A stretch of DNA of 64,000 nt from RGIG2041 sp045652745 (GTDB lineage: Bacteria; Bacillota; Clostridia; UBA1381; UMGS1253). Under the pieces are notes generated by a model. That model worked only from the letters and a program-made list of their open reading frames with translations, was not told where the DNA came from and searched no databases. The position numbers and the translations under genes were made by a program. The stretch's first letter is position 1. Every line of letters starts with the position of its first letter. Of this stretch, positions 23,390-33,038 are shown one piece after another. The stretch is from positions 1-64,000 of the forward strand of contig JAZRUW010000012.1 of NCBI GenBank assembly GCA_045652745.1, written 5' to 3'.

Positions 23390-25051
23390 TTGATTAAAAA
23401 ATATGTCCGGGATTTAAAGAAAGAATTTTTCGGTTATAACGCATCGAAATTTACAAAAGACTTGATGGCGGGTATTACGGTTGCGGCAGTTGCGCTCCCG
23501 TTTGCATTGGCATTCAGCGTCAGCGCAGGGGCGGATGCAGCGGCAGGCTTGATTACTGCGATTTTTTCCGGTATTTTGGTCGGCGGTCTGGGCGGCGCGT
23601 CGTTTCAGATTTCCGGACCGACGGGTACAATGTCGGCGGTTTTGCTTGTCCTGGCGATGACTTACGGCATTACGGGTATTTTAACGGCCGGTCTTATTGC
23701 CGGCGCGATTATGCTGTTGTTTGCGCTCTTTAGAGTCGGCAAGCTGGTTTCGTATATACCGAATGCGGTTATTATGGGCTTTACATCCGGTGTGGCAATT
23801 ATTATTGCACTTAGTCAGGTGGATAGCTTTTTTGGAACAACCTCTGCAGGTGCGACAACGCTTGAAAAGATTGCATCGTATTTTCAAAACGGATTTGACA
23901 TCCACATGCCGACGATGTTGTTTGGTTTGGCCGTTGTTTTGCTGATGGTGATTTATCCGAAAAAGTGGCAGGAAAAATTCCCGTCTTCGCTGGCGGCCCT
24001 GATTGTAACTTTGGTTGCAAATATGCTGATTTTCCCGCAGGGCGGAGTGGTTGCCGAGGTGGGTGATATTCCGAAAAGCCTGATGACGGATAGCGCACTT
24101 TTGAAAACGGGCATTGATTTTCAAAACATTTCCGCCTACCTTGCACCGGCGTTTTCCGTTGCGGTTTTAGGTATGGTAGAAAGCCTTTTGTGCGGTGCCA
24201 GTGCCGGTAAAATGAAAGGTGAAAAGATTGATTTGCAACGCGAATTGGTGGCGCAGGGTATCGGCAATATGGTGATTCCGCTCTTTGGCGGTGTACCGAC
24301 GGCGGCGGTGATTGCGCGCACCAGTGTCGGTATTAAAAACGGCGGGCAGACCCGATTGGTTAACGTTATTCATTCCATTACTTTGATTTTGTCTATGTTC
24401 TTGCTCGGCCCGATTATGAAGCGTATTCCGCTTTCGGCGCTGGCCGGTATTTTGATGGTAACGGCTTGGCGCCTCAACAACTGGAAAAACATCGGCGATT
24501 TGTTTAAGGGTAAAAGACATACGGAGAGTGCGCAGTTTTTGATTACGATGCTTTCTACCGTGGTATTCGATTTGGCAACGGCGATTGTCATCGGTATTGT
24601 ATTTTCGGCACTGGTGTTTATCGTGCAAAGTTGTAATCTGCGTGTGTCCGTCTGCAATGTCGACAGAGAAAAGACACAACAGCAAGGCATTGTTGGCAGT
24701 TATAAGTATACGAAAATCGTGTATTTGTCCGGCCCGATGTTTTTCGGTACGCAGGACAGATTGACGGAAGCACTTGATGAAATTGAGGCAGATACCTTAG
24801 ATGTGATTTTCTCCATGCGTGGTGTGCCGAGCATCGATGCAAGTGCGATGATTGAGCTTGAAGACATTTATGATGATTTTAAGAAAAAAGGGATTCGTGT
24901 ATTGTTTAGCGGATTAAATGAGCGTGTGAGCACAGAGTTTGAGCAAAGCGGTTTTGCCGATAAAATCGGCAGAGAAAGCATCCATTGGGATGCGGTTGCA
25001 GCGATGCGTGTGATTGAACGCGAAGTATTTATTCCGGCACAAAGTGAATGA
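23390..25051 (+). CDS. SulP-family anion transporter with STAS domain
   Basis: 553 aa. The N-terminal about 400 residues hold roughly 12-14 TM helices, with SulP features: AGITVAAVALPFALAFSVSAGADAAAGL, FQISGPTGTMSAVL and GVPTAAVIARTSVGIKNGGQTR. A cytoplasmic STAS domain follows (about 435-540, YLSGPMFFGTQDRLTEALDE and FSMRGVPSIDASAMIELEDIY). It probably carries sulfate, bicarbonate or a dicarboxylate. The start is TTG at 23390, 9 nt after AAGGGGGA; no in-frame ATG lies suitably close. Monocistronic. Confidence 0.93.
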   Translation: MIKKYVRDLKKEFFGYNASKFTKDLMAGITVAAVALPFALAFSVSAGADAAAGLITAIFSGILVGGLGGASFQISGPTGTMSAVLLVLAMTYGITGILTAGLIAGAIMLLFALFRVGKLVSYIPNAVIMGFTSGVAIIIALSQVDSFFGTTSAGATTLEKIASYFQNGFDIHMPTMLFGLAVVLLMVIYPKKWQEKFPSSLAALIVTLVANMLIFPQGGVVAEVGDIPKSLMTDSALLKTGIDFQNISAYLAPAFSVAVLGMVESLLCGASAGKMKGEKIDLQRELVAQGIGNMVIPLFGGVPTAAVIARTSVGIKNGGQTRLVNVIHSITLILSMFLLGPIMKRIPLSALAGILMVTAWRLNNWKNIGDLFKGKRHTESAQFLITMLSTVVFDLATAIVIGIVFSALVFIVQSCNLRVSVCNVDREKTQQQGIVGSYKYTKIVYLSGPMFFGTQDRLTEALDEIEADTLDVIFSMRGVPSIDASAMIELEDIYDDFKKKGIRVLFSGLNERVSTEFEQSGFADKIGRESIHWDAVAAMRVIEREVFIPAQSE

Positions 25052-25058
25052 TTTTACG

Positions 25059-25084
25059 AAAAAAGCGACTTGGTCGCTTTTTTG
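25059..25084 (+). terminator. Intrinsic terminator after the SulP gene
   Basis: AAAAAAGCGAC / GTCGCTTTTTT with a TTG loop. Confidence 0.9.
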
Positions 25085-25185
25085 TGTTTTGTAAAGAAAC
25101 TTTTAACAATTCAAAAAGATACTTTCCATTTAAAGTAAATTGTGGTAGAGTATAAAAGCGAATTTGAAATCGGAGGGAGTTTGCC

Positions 25186-27036
25186 GTGCAAGTAAAAGAA
25201 AAAATGAAGGAAATTGTATCCGGCGTGCAGAAAAAGAACGGCGGTAAAGGAAAAAAGAGATGGGTTCGCCTTGGCATAATCGCATTGATTGTAGCTGCAA
25301 TTTTAATTGGCGTGCTACGCTGCGCTCTGCCGAAAGAGGAGAAAACATCGGCGGCGGTGATTTCCGCCAGCGCAGTTACGCGCGGCGATGTGGTCAATTA
25401 TCTGACGGGCAGCGGTATGATTGAAGCGATGGATTCTTATGACATCGTTGCAAAGGTACAGGGCGATATTTTGTCCTCACCGTTTGAAGAGGGGCAGATT
25501 GTAAACAAAGATGATGTGCTCTACGTTTTTGACAGTGAGGATGCACAGCAGTCGCTTCGCAGTCAGCAAAACAGCTATGATTCTCAAAAGATTTCTTATG
25601 ATACAGAGCAAAAGAAATGGGAGAAGTTTACGGTGACGGCGCCGGTGAGCGGCTATGTAAAAGACATAGACGCGGCTTTGCGTGTCGGCGATGAGGTTGC
25701 AAACGGCACACGTCTTGCGACGGTCAATGCGCAGACGGTGGAGGTCAGCCTTCCGTTTGCGGCATCGGCAAAGGATTTGGTTGCGGTCGGCACAAGCGTG
25801 CAACTCTCCAGTTCGAAATATATGACCAATGCACTTTACGGCACGGTCAGCAAAGTGGGCGGTGTGTATGCCGGCAGCTTTGATGTAACTGTAAGCTTTA
25901 CCAATCCCGGACAGATGGAGGAGGGCGATGTCCTCGGTGCGCGTATTGGTTCGGTGCAGTCTTCCGGTACAGGCAAATGCCGTGTGGCCAATGCAGTTGA
26001 AGCGGAAATTTCCGGCGAAATTGCATCCATCTGCGTAAAAAACGGCGACTTTGTGCAGAAAGGTACGGTGCTGTTTACGTTAGAGGATGAGGACACCAAA
26101 AATGATTTGCGCAGAAGCCAGATCAATTTTGACAATGCAGGCATTTCGCTTCAAAAGGCTTATGATACATTAGATAATTATACGATTTTATCTCCGATTA
26201 CGGGAACGGTCATTCAAAAGAATTACAAAGCCGGAGATACACTCGGCAATTCCGCAAACTCTGCAGTGCTTGCGACGATTGCGGATATTTCCAATATGAA
26301 GTTTACTATCAATGTGGATGAATTGGACATTTCGGGCGTGCAGCTCGGACAAAAAGTCGAGGTTGTGGCGGACGCTATTGCGGACACCGTGTTTGAAGGT
26401 GAAATTACAAAAATTATTCAGCAGGGCAGCGGCTCGAGCGGCGTAACCACCTATCCGGTGGAGGTGACTATTGCCGAGCCGGGGGCGCTGAAAATCGGCA
26501 TGAATGTAACGGCGACGGTGCAGATGGCGGCGGCGCAGAATGTAGTTAAGGTGCCGCTGGAGGCCGTGAGTATGCGCGGCGGTAAGACTTATGTGCAGGT
26601 GCTGAAAAAGTCGGTGCAGGAAAAGGTATTCGGCATGGCCGTGAAAGAAGATGCGCAGAAAGGCGAGGTGCCGCCGATGGGTGAAATGCCGAAGCGGGAT
26701 TTTGCGCAGAAAGCGGATACAGAGAAGCAAACCGCAGAAAAGAAAACAGAGTATACATATACAGACGATGATTTTGAATTGCGCGAAGTGACAACTGGCG
26801 TCAGCAGCGATGCGGAAATTGAAATTGTCAGCGGTCTTGAGGTTGGTGCGTATGTCAAAATTGTGCAGACGGTCAACAACCGCACGAATATGGGCTTTGG
26901 TGGCATGAGTGGTATCGGCGCAATGCACAGCGGCATGAGGGGCGGCGGTATGCGAACCGGCGGTATGAGCGGCGGCATGGGCAGCAACATGCCTTCGGGC
27001 GGTATGCGAACCGGCGGTATGAGCGGAGGTAGATAA
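25186..27036 (+). CDS. MacA-like efflux adaptor (HlyD family), enlarged, Met/Gly-rich tail
   Basis: 616 aa, longer than the usual 370-400 aa. One N-terminal TM helix (about 25-45). The biotinyl-lipoyl-like half-motifs appear twice: VQGDILSSPFEEGQIVNKDD with SGYVKDIDAALRVGDEVANG, then AEISGEIASICVKNGDFVQK with SPITGTVIQKNYKAGDTLGN, which suggests an internal duplication. Beta-barrel and membrane-proximal domains follow. The last about 50 residues are Gly/Met repeats (GGMRTGGMSGG) encoded by a near-perfect DNA repeat at 26942-26970 and 26999-27027. GTG start, GGAGGG 7 nt upstream. First gene of an exporter operon; it would link the ABC transporter to the cell-surface side. Confidence 0.9.
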   Translation: MQVKEKMKEIVSGVQKKNGGKGKKRWVRLGIIALIVAAILIGVLRCALPKEEKTSAAVISASAVTRGDVVNYLTGSGMIEAMDSYDIVAKVQGDILSSPFEEGQIVNKDDVLYVFDSEDAQQSLRSQQNSYDSQKISYDTEQKKWEKFTVTAPVSGYVKDIDAALRVGDEVANGTRLATVNAQTVEVSLPFAASAKDLVAVGTSVQLSSSKYMTNALYGTVSKVGGVYAGSFDVTVSFTNPGQMEEGDVLGARIGSVQSSGTGKCRVANAVEAEISGEIASICVKNGDFVQKGTVLFTLEDEDTKNDLRRSQINFDNAGISLQKAYDTLDNYTILSPITGTVIQKNYKAGDTLGNSANSAVLATIADISNMKFTINVDELDISGVQLGQKVEVVADAIADTVFEGEITKIIQQGSGSSGVTTYPVEVTIAEPGALKIGMNVTATVQMAAAQNVVKVPLEAVSMRGGKTYVQVLKKSVQEKVFGMAVKEDAQKGEVPPMGEMPKRDFAQKADTEKQTAEKKTEYTYTDDDFELREVTTGVSSDAEIEIVSGLEVGAYVKIVQTVNNRTNMGFGGMSGIGAMHSGMRGGGMRTGGMSGGMGSNMPSGGMRTGGMSGGR

Positions 27037-27038
27037 GT

Positions 27039-27773
27039 ATGGGACTTGAGCTTATATCCGATGCAGAATATATGGTAGACATCCGTGATATGTATAAGAT
27101 TTATCAGATGGGTGACAACGAAGTGCGCGCACTCGACGGTGTGAACTTGAAAATCAAGCCGCACGAATTTGTGTCCATCATCGGTCCGTCCGGTTCGGGC
27201 AAATCGACGCTGATGAATATGATTGGCTGTCTGGATACGCCGACGAGCGGTGCGTATTATATTGACGGCAATGAAGCGGAGGCGCTCGATGATGATGCCC
27301 AGGCGTTTATCCGCAATAAAAAAATCGGCTTTATTTTTCAGCAGTACAATCTGCTTCCGAAGCTGACGGTGGAGGAAAATGTGGAACTGCCGCTGATTTA
27401 TGCGGGCTACAGTGCAGAGGAACGCAAGGAAATGACGCGTGTGGCATTGGAACGTGTCGGTTTATATGACCGAAGAAAACATAAGCCGTCCGAGCTTTCC
27501 GGCGGACAGCAGCAGAGAACCTCCATTGCACGTGCGCTTGCGGCACGTCCGCCGATGATTTTAGCGGATGAACCGACCGGTGCGCTTGATTCCAAAACGG
27601 GTGCAGAGGTTTTGGCGATGCTTAAAGAATTGCACGCCGACGGTAAAACCGTTGTGCTCATTACGCACGACAACACGATTGCCCATCAGGCGGACAGAAT
27701 TGTGCGCATTATGGACGGAAAAATCGTGTTTGACAGTTTAACCGACGGCGGTAAAGAACAAGTGCATGTCTGA
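27039..27773 (+). CDS. ABC transporter ATP-binding protein (MacB/LolD type)
   Basis: 244 aa. ATPase of the exporter. Walker A GPSGSGKST (about 49-57), Q-loop FIFQQYNLLPKLTVEENV, signature LSGGQQQR, Walker B MILADEPTGALD, H-loop LITHDN. This matches the LolD/MacB subgroup that partners FtsX-like permeases. The ATG follows the adaptor stop by 2 nt and uses a GGAGGT inside the adaptor's end, so translation is coupled. Confidence 0.96.
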   Translation: MGLELISDAEYMVDIRDMYKIYQMGDNEVRALDGVNLKIKPHEFVSIIGPSGSGKSTLMNMIGCLDTPTSGAYYIDGNEAEALDDDAQAFIRNKKIGFIFQQYNLLPKLTVEENVELPLIYAGYSAEERKEMTRVALERVGLYDRRKHKPSELSGGQQQRTSIARALAARPPMILADEPTGALDSKTGAEVLAMLKELHADGKTVVLITHDNTIAHQADRIVRIMDGKIVFDSLTDGGKEQVHV

Positions 27774-27787
27774 AGGAGGGGGAAACG

Positions 27788-28966
27788 TTGAACTTTTCAC
27801 AATGCCTGAAAATGGCGATTAAAAGTATACTGTCCAACAAAGTACGTTCTCTTCTGACAATGCTCGGAACGATTATCGGTGTAGCCTCGGTGATTGCGCT
27901 GATGGCCATCGGTCAGGGAACGACCAATACAATCACAGATACGATTGCGTCGGCGGGAACAGATATTGTTACGCTGATGATTCCGGGGCGCGGCGACAAG
28001 ACCCTGGAGCCGGAGGAATTAAACGAGTTTGTGGAAAACAATCCGACTTATTTTACGGCGGCGGTGCCGGTGATTTCGGCATCGGCAACTGTAAAAAACG
28101 GCAATAAGAATACGGAAGGTTCTACGTCGTTGACCGGCACGGGCGCGGCGTATCAGACCATCAAAGAGCAGGAGCTTGAAAACGGCCGATATTTAACGGA
28201 TATTGATGTGGCTGAACGAAAACGAAATGCGGTCATCGGTACATATATCAAGCAGGAGCTGTTCGGCGGGTCGAACCCCATCGGTGCAACGGTCAAAGTC
28301 AACGGCGAACCGTTTCGCGTGGTCGGTGTTTTGGAAGAAACGGCAGACAGCGAGGAGGGCAGCGCTGATGATACGATTGTAATTCCGTACTCGGTGGCGG
28401 CGCGAATTCTGCGCAATGCGCGCCTCAGCAATTTTACCTTGCAGTTGACGGATGAAACTTTGCACGAACAGGCGACAGAGGTGCTCGAAAATCATTTGTA
28501 CAAGAAATTTTCGGATGAAAATGCATACCGCGTGATTGCAAATGCGACACTCATTGATGCGCTGGGGGATGCACTCGACACCATGGTGGGCATGCTTGCC
28601 GGTATTGCGGCAATTTCTTTGTTGGTTGCAGGTATTGGTATTATGAATATTATGCTTGTTTCCGTTACGGAGCGTACGCGCGAAATCGGTATCCGCAAGG
28701 CTATCGGTGCAAAGCGAAAAAACATCCTTTTGCAGTTTTTGGTGGAAGCGATTATGATCAGTTCGCTCGGCGGCGTTGTGGGTATACTGCTCGGTGTCGG
28801 TTTGGGTGCGCTGATGGGCTCGCTGATGGGCATATCGGCGATGCCGGGTGTCGGAACGATTATTTTGTCGTTCGGCTTTTCGATGGCGATGGGCATCTTT
28901 TTCGGATTTCATCCGGCCAATAAGGCATCCAAGCTGAATCCGATTGATGCGCTTAAGTTTGAATAG
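27788..28966 (+). CDS. ABC transporter permease (MacB/FtsX type)
   Basis: 392 aa. One N-terminal TM helix after the conserved CLKMAIKSILSNKVRSLLTMLGTIIGVASVIAL-type start, a large extracytoplasmic MacB_PCD-like domain (about 50-260), then an FtsX domain with three TM helices and the coupling motif VTERTREIGIRKAIGAKRKNI. TTG start at 27788 preceded by GGAGGGGG. Part of the same operon. Substrates of such Gram-positive exporters include peptides and antibiotics; here unknown. Confidence 0.94.
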   Translation: MNFSQCLKMAIKSILSNKVRSLLTMLGTIIGVASVIALMAIGQGTTNTITDTIASAGTDIVTLMIPGRGDKTLEPEELNEFVENNPTYFTAAVPVISASATVKNGNKNTEGSTSLTGTGAAYQTIKEQELENGRYLTDIDVAERKRNAVIGTYIKQELFGGSNPIGATVKVNGEPFRVVGVLEETADSEEGSADDTIVIPYSVAARILRNARLSNFTLQLTDETLHEQATEVLENHLYKKFSDENAYRVIANATLIDALGDALDTMVGMLAGIAAISLLVAGIGIMNIMLVSVTERTREIGIRKAIGAKRKNILLQFLVEAIMISSLGGVVGILLGVGLGALMGSLMGISAMPGVGTIILSFGFSMAMGIFFGFHPANKASKLNPIDALKFE

Positions 28967-28975
28967 AGGTGATTT

Positions 28976-31297
28976 GTGGTGAAAAAAATAACAGCTCTTT
29001 TACTTTCGTTTGTCCTGTTGCTTAGTGCTTGCCCGTTTGCGGGTGCGGCACAGTTTTCGGATGTGCAGACGGAGGATTATTTCTATGAAGAAGCACAGAT
29101 GCTCTGTGCCATGGGTATAGTATCCGGCGATAGTGCGGGTACGCTTCGTCCGTACGATGCGCTTTCGCGCGGTGAGTTTGCCAAACTGACCGTCGGCATG
29201 CTCAACAAAATGGAGGAGGCCGCAGCTGAACGCGGTGCCAGCCGTTTTGCAGACGTTGACAATGCGCACTGGGCGGTGCCATATATCAACTATGTGGCAA
29301 AAAGCAACATTATTGTCGGCTATCCGGACGCTACATTTCACGCAGACGCGTCCATCAGTTACGGACAGGCGATTACGGTTGTTTTGCGTGCACTCGGTTA
29401 TGATGAAACCGTGGTGGAGGGTTTTTGGCCGGACAGTTATGTCAGCAAAGCAAAGGCTTTGGAGTTGACCGAGGGTATGGACTTTGATGCGTATGCAGAC
29501 ATCACGCGCGCAGATGCGTTTGTGCTGATTTGCCGCGCGCTGGAAACCGAGATGTATAACACAAAGACGAAACTTGCGGCATCCTTTGGCTATACGATTT
29601 TGGAAAATGCAGTTATCTTATCGACCTATCTTACTGATGATGCCTTGGCGGCAGGGGAGATTAAAACGGCGACGGGTGTTTATAAAACAACACAGGCTGT
29701 AGACTGCACAAACGTTGAAGGTAAAAAAGTAAAACTGTACTTGAATGAAAAGCAGGAAGTGGCGGCGTTTGCTGCGTACCGCGATTACCCGACGTCACTT
29801 GTCATTAAAAAGCATCTTGGCGGCAACGACTATCTTTGCGCGCAGGGTACAGCTGAGGTGGAATATCGGTTTTCGGATGCAATGACGGTGTATAGTGCAG
29901 ACGGTAAGAGCAGTTTTGCACAGCAACGCGGTGCATTTACTGCCGGTGCAAAAATTACCTTGCACGGAGAAACGGCACAGATGCACGACTACGCGTATTT
30001 GCAAGATGCAGATGACATTGTGCCTGTGGTGGCGACAAAAGATTATGCTCCGGGCGATGTCAGCATCGGCGGTATTTTTCCGGAGGATATGGACAGCATT
30101 GTGGTTTACCGCGACGGTTACAACGCGACGCTTTCGGATATTCGCGTAAATGATGTGATTTATTACAATCCGGCGATACAGACGATGGAGGTATACACCG
30201 ATAAGGTAACCGGGCTGTATGAAGAGGCTTTGCCGAGCAAAGCCAATGTGACGCAGGTGGTTGTCGGCGGCAGGACCTTTGAAGTCGGCTCTGCGGCGGC
30301 AACCAGACAGCTTGATGAGTCGTCCGGCAGTTTTAAAATTGACGATGTGGTTACCTTGCTTTTAGGTAAAAACGGAGATGTGGTCGGCGTTTGCAACAGC
30401 CGCACATCCGCGCTTACGGGTGTCTATGGTGTTCTGATTTCGGCAGGCAGCTACATAACGGATTCCGTCACAGATACAGGCACGACAAAATTGCACGTGC
30501 AGCTGATGATGGCGGACGGCAACGTATACACCTACGATACCGCCAAGGATTATACAGAGTATAAAGGACAGTTGGTGCGCATTGCATTTTCAAACGGCCT
30601 TGCACAGCTCAGCAAAGTATCGGGCGGGAAATTCAGCGGACAGGTTTCGCAGTACAGCCGAAAAATCGGCGATACGGCAATTGCAAGCGGGGCGGTACTC
30701 TTTGATTTGGTTTCCAATCCGGACGGCGGCGCGGCAACTGTGGTGAAAATTGATTTTGAGGATTTAAAGGAAATCAATATCGGTGCAGAGTCGGTGATTG
30801 CTTCGGTTAAGGAGAGCGGCTTTAATGAAGCGGCGGTTATTTTGTTTGACAATGTGCTTCGTACGAACGTAAAATACGGTCTGGTGGAGAAAGTTAAAGC
30901 GGTATCGACGTATGACCGGGAAGGCAACGTGGATGCAACCACACGCACCTATACGGTTTTGGTGGACGGCGCACAGGTGAGCGTGTCGAAAAAAGGTACG
31001 TTTTCCGTAGCGGCCGGTACACCGGTCGCGGTAAATTATGCGGAAGGCCGCGTAGAGTCGTTGACGGCGCTCGGCAAAGCGGACAGCGCCAATAAAATTC
31101 AGGCGCTTGACTACAATCGCATCAAAATCAACAATAAGGTATACACTCTGGGCAGTGACCTGCTGATTTATTATCAGGCGGATGTGCAGGAGTACAGAAC
31201 ACTGTCGAGAGCGGAACTCGAGAAGACAGACGTCAAGAGCATCACACTCTATAAAGATTTTACAAATCAAATCCGAGCGGTTTATGTAAGCTTTTAA
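28976..31297 (+). CDS. S-layer-homology (SLH) domain surface protein
   Basis: 773 aa. A signal peptide (about 1-25, ALLLSFVLLLSACPFAGAA) is followed by three SLH repeats: FSDVQTEDYFYEEAQMLCAM, FADVDNAHWAVPYINYVAKS with GYPDATFHADASISYGQAI, and a weaker third ending ITRADAFVLICRALE. These bind secondary cell-wall polymers. The remaining about 550 residues are beta-rich with no known catalytic motif. The start is one of two adjacent GTG codons (28976 or 28979), close behind the permease stop, so it belongs to the exporter operon. It may work with, or be moved by, the exporter; that is inference. Confidence 0.9.
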   Translation: MVKKITALLLSFVLLLSACPFAGAAQFSDVQTEDYFYEEAQMLCAMGIVSGDSAGTLRPYDALSRGEFAKLTVGMLNKMEEAAAERGASRFADVDNAHWAVPYINYVAKSNIIVGYPDATFHADASISYGQAITVVLRALGYDETVVEGFWPDSYVSKAKALELTEGMDFDAYADITRADAFVLICRALETEMYNTKTKLAASFGYTILENAVILSTYLTDDALAAGEIKTATGVYKTTQAVDCTNVEGKKVKLYLNEKQEVAAFAAYRDYPTSLVIKKHLGGNDYLCAQGTAEVEYRFSDAMTVYSADGKSSFAQQRGAFTAGAKITLHGETAQMHDYAYLQDADDIVPVVATKDYAPGDVSIGGIFPEDMDSIVVYRDGYNATLSDIRVNDVIYYNPAIQTMEVYTDKVTGLYEEALPSKANVTQVVVGGRTFEVGSAAATRQLDESSGSFKIDDVVTLLLGKNGDVVGVCNSRTSALTGVYGVLISAGSYITDSVTDTGTTKLHVQLMMADGNVYTYDTAKDYTEYKGQLVRIAFSNGLAQLSKVSGGKFSGQVSQYSRKIGDTAIASGAVLFDLVSNPDGGAATVVKIDFEDLKEINIGAESVIASVKESGFNEAAVILFDNVLRTNVKYGLVEKVKAVSTYDREGNVDATTRTYTVLVDGAQVSVSKKGTFSVAAGTPVAVNYAEGRVESLTALGKADSANKIQALDYNRIKINNKVYTLGSDLLIYYQADVQEYRTLSRAELEKTDVKSITLYKDFTNQIRAVYVSF

Positions 31298-31304
31298 ATA
31301 AGAA

Positions 31305-31345
31305 ACAAGGACATTTACGGTTGTAAATGTCCTTGTTGTTTTTTC
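31305..31345. terminator. Bidirectional terminator, overlapping a minus-strand gene end
   Basis: ACAAGGACATTTAC (31305-31318) / GTAAATGTCCTTGT (31323-31336) with a GGTT loop and T-run. It ends the SLH gene on the plus strand and holds the last codons of the minus-strand gene ending at 31315. Confidence 0.88.
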
Positions 31346-31509
31346 TGGGCTGTTTCTTTTTCCTTTATGTAGTTTTCCAGTTTCTCCACGGTTTCGGCCA
31401 GCGCAAGCGCGGTCTGAAACTTTCCGCTTTTGCGTACCTCTTCTAACTTTTCGTTTAATAAATCTGCAATCTCGTGTAAGGCTTGCAGTTTTTCGTTCGT
31501 TTCTGTCAT
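31315..31509 (-). CDS. Small coiled-coil-like protein of the terminase operon
   Basis: 64 aa, highly charged and helical (KLQALHEIADLLNEKLEEV, TVEKLENYIKEKE), likely a short coiled coil. AAAGGA lies before the ATG. It is the last gene of the minus-strand terminase operon, 164 bp after the terL stop, and its stop codon lies inside the terminator hairpin. Not recognised; could be a small phage-type accessory protein. Confidence 0.65.
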   Translation of the reverse strand: MTETNEKLQALHEIADLLNEKLEEVRKSGKFQTALALAETVEKLENYIKEKETAQKKQQGHLQP

Positions 31510-31673
31510 TGTGCTCGCTTCCTTTCAACAACAGCCTAGCACAGTCCTTGGCGGAATGCAAGAGAAAATGACAGACAAAAGTTGCGTGTTTTACACACGT
31601 ATCTACAAGATATTGTTATTTGTGACACGATGTGACAAAATACGGATGCAAGTACACAGCGTGTGAACTAAGG

Positions 31674-33038
31674 TTAGGTGCCGTAACGAAGAAAATCTTC
31701 GTAATCCGACATCTCGGATTCTTCCGTGTTGACGCTTGCGAGCAAATCAATCTCCGGCGTGTAGGGGATGTGTACGGAAGCGGTAAAGCCGCGAAGCGCA
31801 TCCGGCGCGTGCGTCAGCTCGTGCGGATGCAGCGCCGTATCGTTTGGATTTTTTTCGTCAAAACACAGCGCCGGCAGGGTGCGGATTAAGTTTTTGCAGT
31901 TTCTGAAAATGCGCAGGCGCGGGCGCATGCAACCGTCCGTATCCACCACGGGACGCAGCCATTCCTTGACGGAGTACCAACCGCGCACGCGGTTGTTGTC
32001 TGCCTTGTAAAAGGAAAGTCCGTGCGCGGCAAAAATGTCAATCGCACTTTGTCCCGTTTCCTGACGCCGGTTAAACAGGTCCGGCGGTGCGTAAGCGGCG
32101 CGTAAGGGTTCACCGCAGTTGTATTCAGCAATTTTCTGGGCCGCTTCGGATAAAATCAATCCGTTTTGATACAGTTCGCGGTAGACAAAGGCGTGTCCGT
32201 AACGGTCCACGGCAATCCACAGGCAGGCGAGCATGTCCAGACCGTAGTCGATGCTGATGTAGCGCGATACATCGGACGGCAATTCAAACGGCTCGACGAC
32301 GTGCGCTTCGCGGTCAAACTCTGCAAAATACTGCCCTTCGAACACATCCCAATCGCCGTCGAGCATCGCTTTTCTTCGATTGGGCGGTAAGTTTTCGAGT
32401 GTGCGCACATAGTCGGGCGAGTTTTGCAGCAGAAACGGATTGTCGTACACGCGCGAGGGGATAAAAGTATAATCCGAAGCGCGTTCGCTGTTTTTATAGT
32501 TTTTGTCTATGAACAGACGTTTTACCCAGCCGTGCCCGATGCCGCCGGGATTGCACGTAAAGTACATCCGCGGGGCAAAGGGCTTTTTTAACAGGCCGCT
32601 GGTACGGTTAGATTCGGTGAGCGCCGTAAAAACAAATTCGGAAAACTGCGTTGCCTCCTCCATAAAGATGGCATCGTAGCTTTGTCCCTGATATTGCAGT
32701 ACGTCGCGGTCGGCGGCGCAGTAGCCGAGTACGATGCGGCTCCCGTTTTCAAAAACAAAACAGCGCGTGGCCGATTTGTACTCGGCGATATCCTTTAAAA
32801 GTGCCATTAACGGATAGATGTGGTTTTCACGCAGGGATTGCAAATCGCGGCGCAAAAGCAGAATTTGAATGCCGTCGTACTCTAAGGCAAGTAAAACGGC
32901 CTTGATTCTTGCCGCCCAGCTTTTGCCGCCGCCGCGTGCGCCGCCGTAGGCAATGTAGCGCGTGTCTGCGGTGAAAAAAGCCTCCTGCTTTGGATACGGC
33001 TTTGTGAGCGCTAAGATGCGCTCGTTTACGTTGCCCAT
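31674..33038 (-). CDS. Phage-type terminase large subunit
   Basis: 454 aa. The packaging ATPase domain has Walker A GGARGGGKS (32-40), the arginine-rich LLLRRD, Walker B IFMEEAT (124-130) and the coupling CNPGG. The C-terminal RNase-H-like nuclease domain has SIDYG near 265 and HAPDALRG near 410, supplying the catalytic aspartates. Length and motifs are intact. In phages it cuts and pumps DNA into proheads. Here no portal, protease, capsid or tail gene is present. It overlaps the preceding gene by 13 nt. Surrounding host genes have similar composition, which suggests long residence. Confidence 0.93.
   Translation of the reverse strand: MGNVNERILALTKPYPKQEAFFTADTRYIAYGGARGGGKSWAARIKAVLLALEYDGIQILLLRRDLQSLRENHIYPLMALLKDIAEYKSATRCFVFENGSRIVLGYCAADRDVLQYQGQSYDAIFMEEATQFSEFVFTALTESNRTSGLLKKPFAPRMYFTCNPGGIGHGWVKRLFIDKNYKNSERASDYTFIPSRVYDNPFLLQNSPDYVRTLENLPPNRRKAMLDGDWDVFEGQYFAEFDREAHVVEPFELPSDVSRYISIDYGLDMLACLWIAVDRYGHAFVYRELYQNGLILSEAAQKIAEYNCGEPLRAAYAPPDLFNRRQETGQSAIDIFAAHGLSFYKADNNRVRGWYSVKEWLRPVVDTDGCMRPRLRIFRNCKNLIRTLPALCFDEKNPNDTALHPHELTHAPDALRGFTASVHIPYTPEIDLLASVNTEESEMSDYEDFLRYGT

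Noticed and set aside
26942..27027. Tandem DNA repeat as a regulatory element
   Set aside because: It lies within the coding end of the adaptor and is explained by the repeated Gly/Met peptide.
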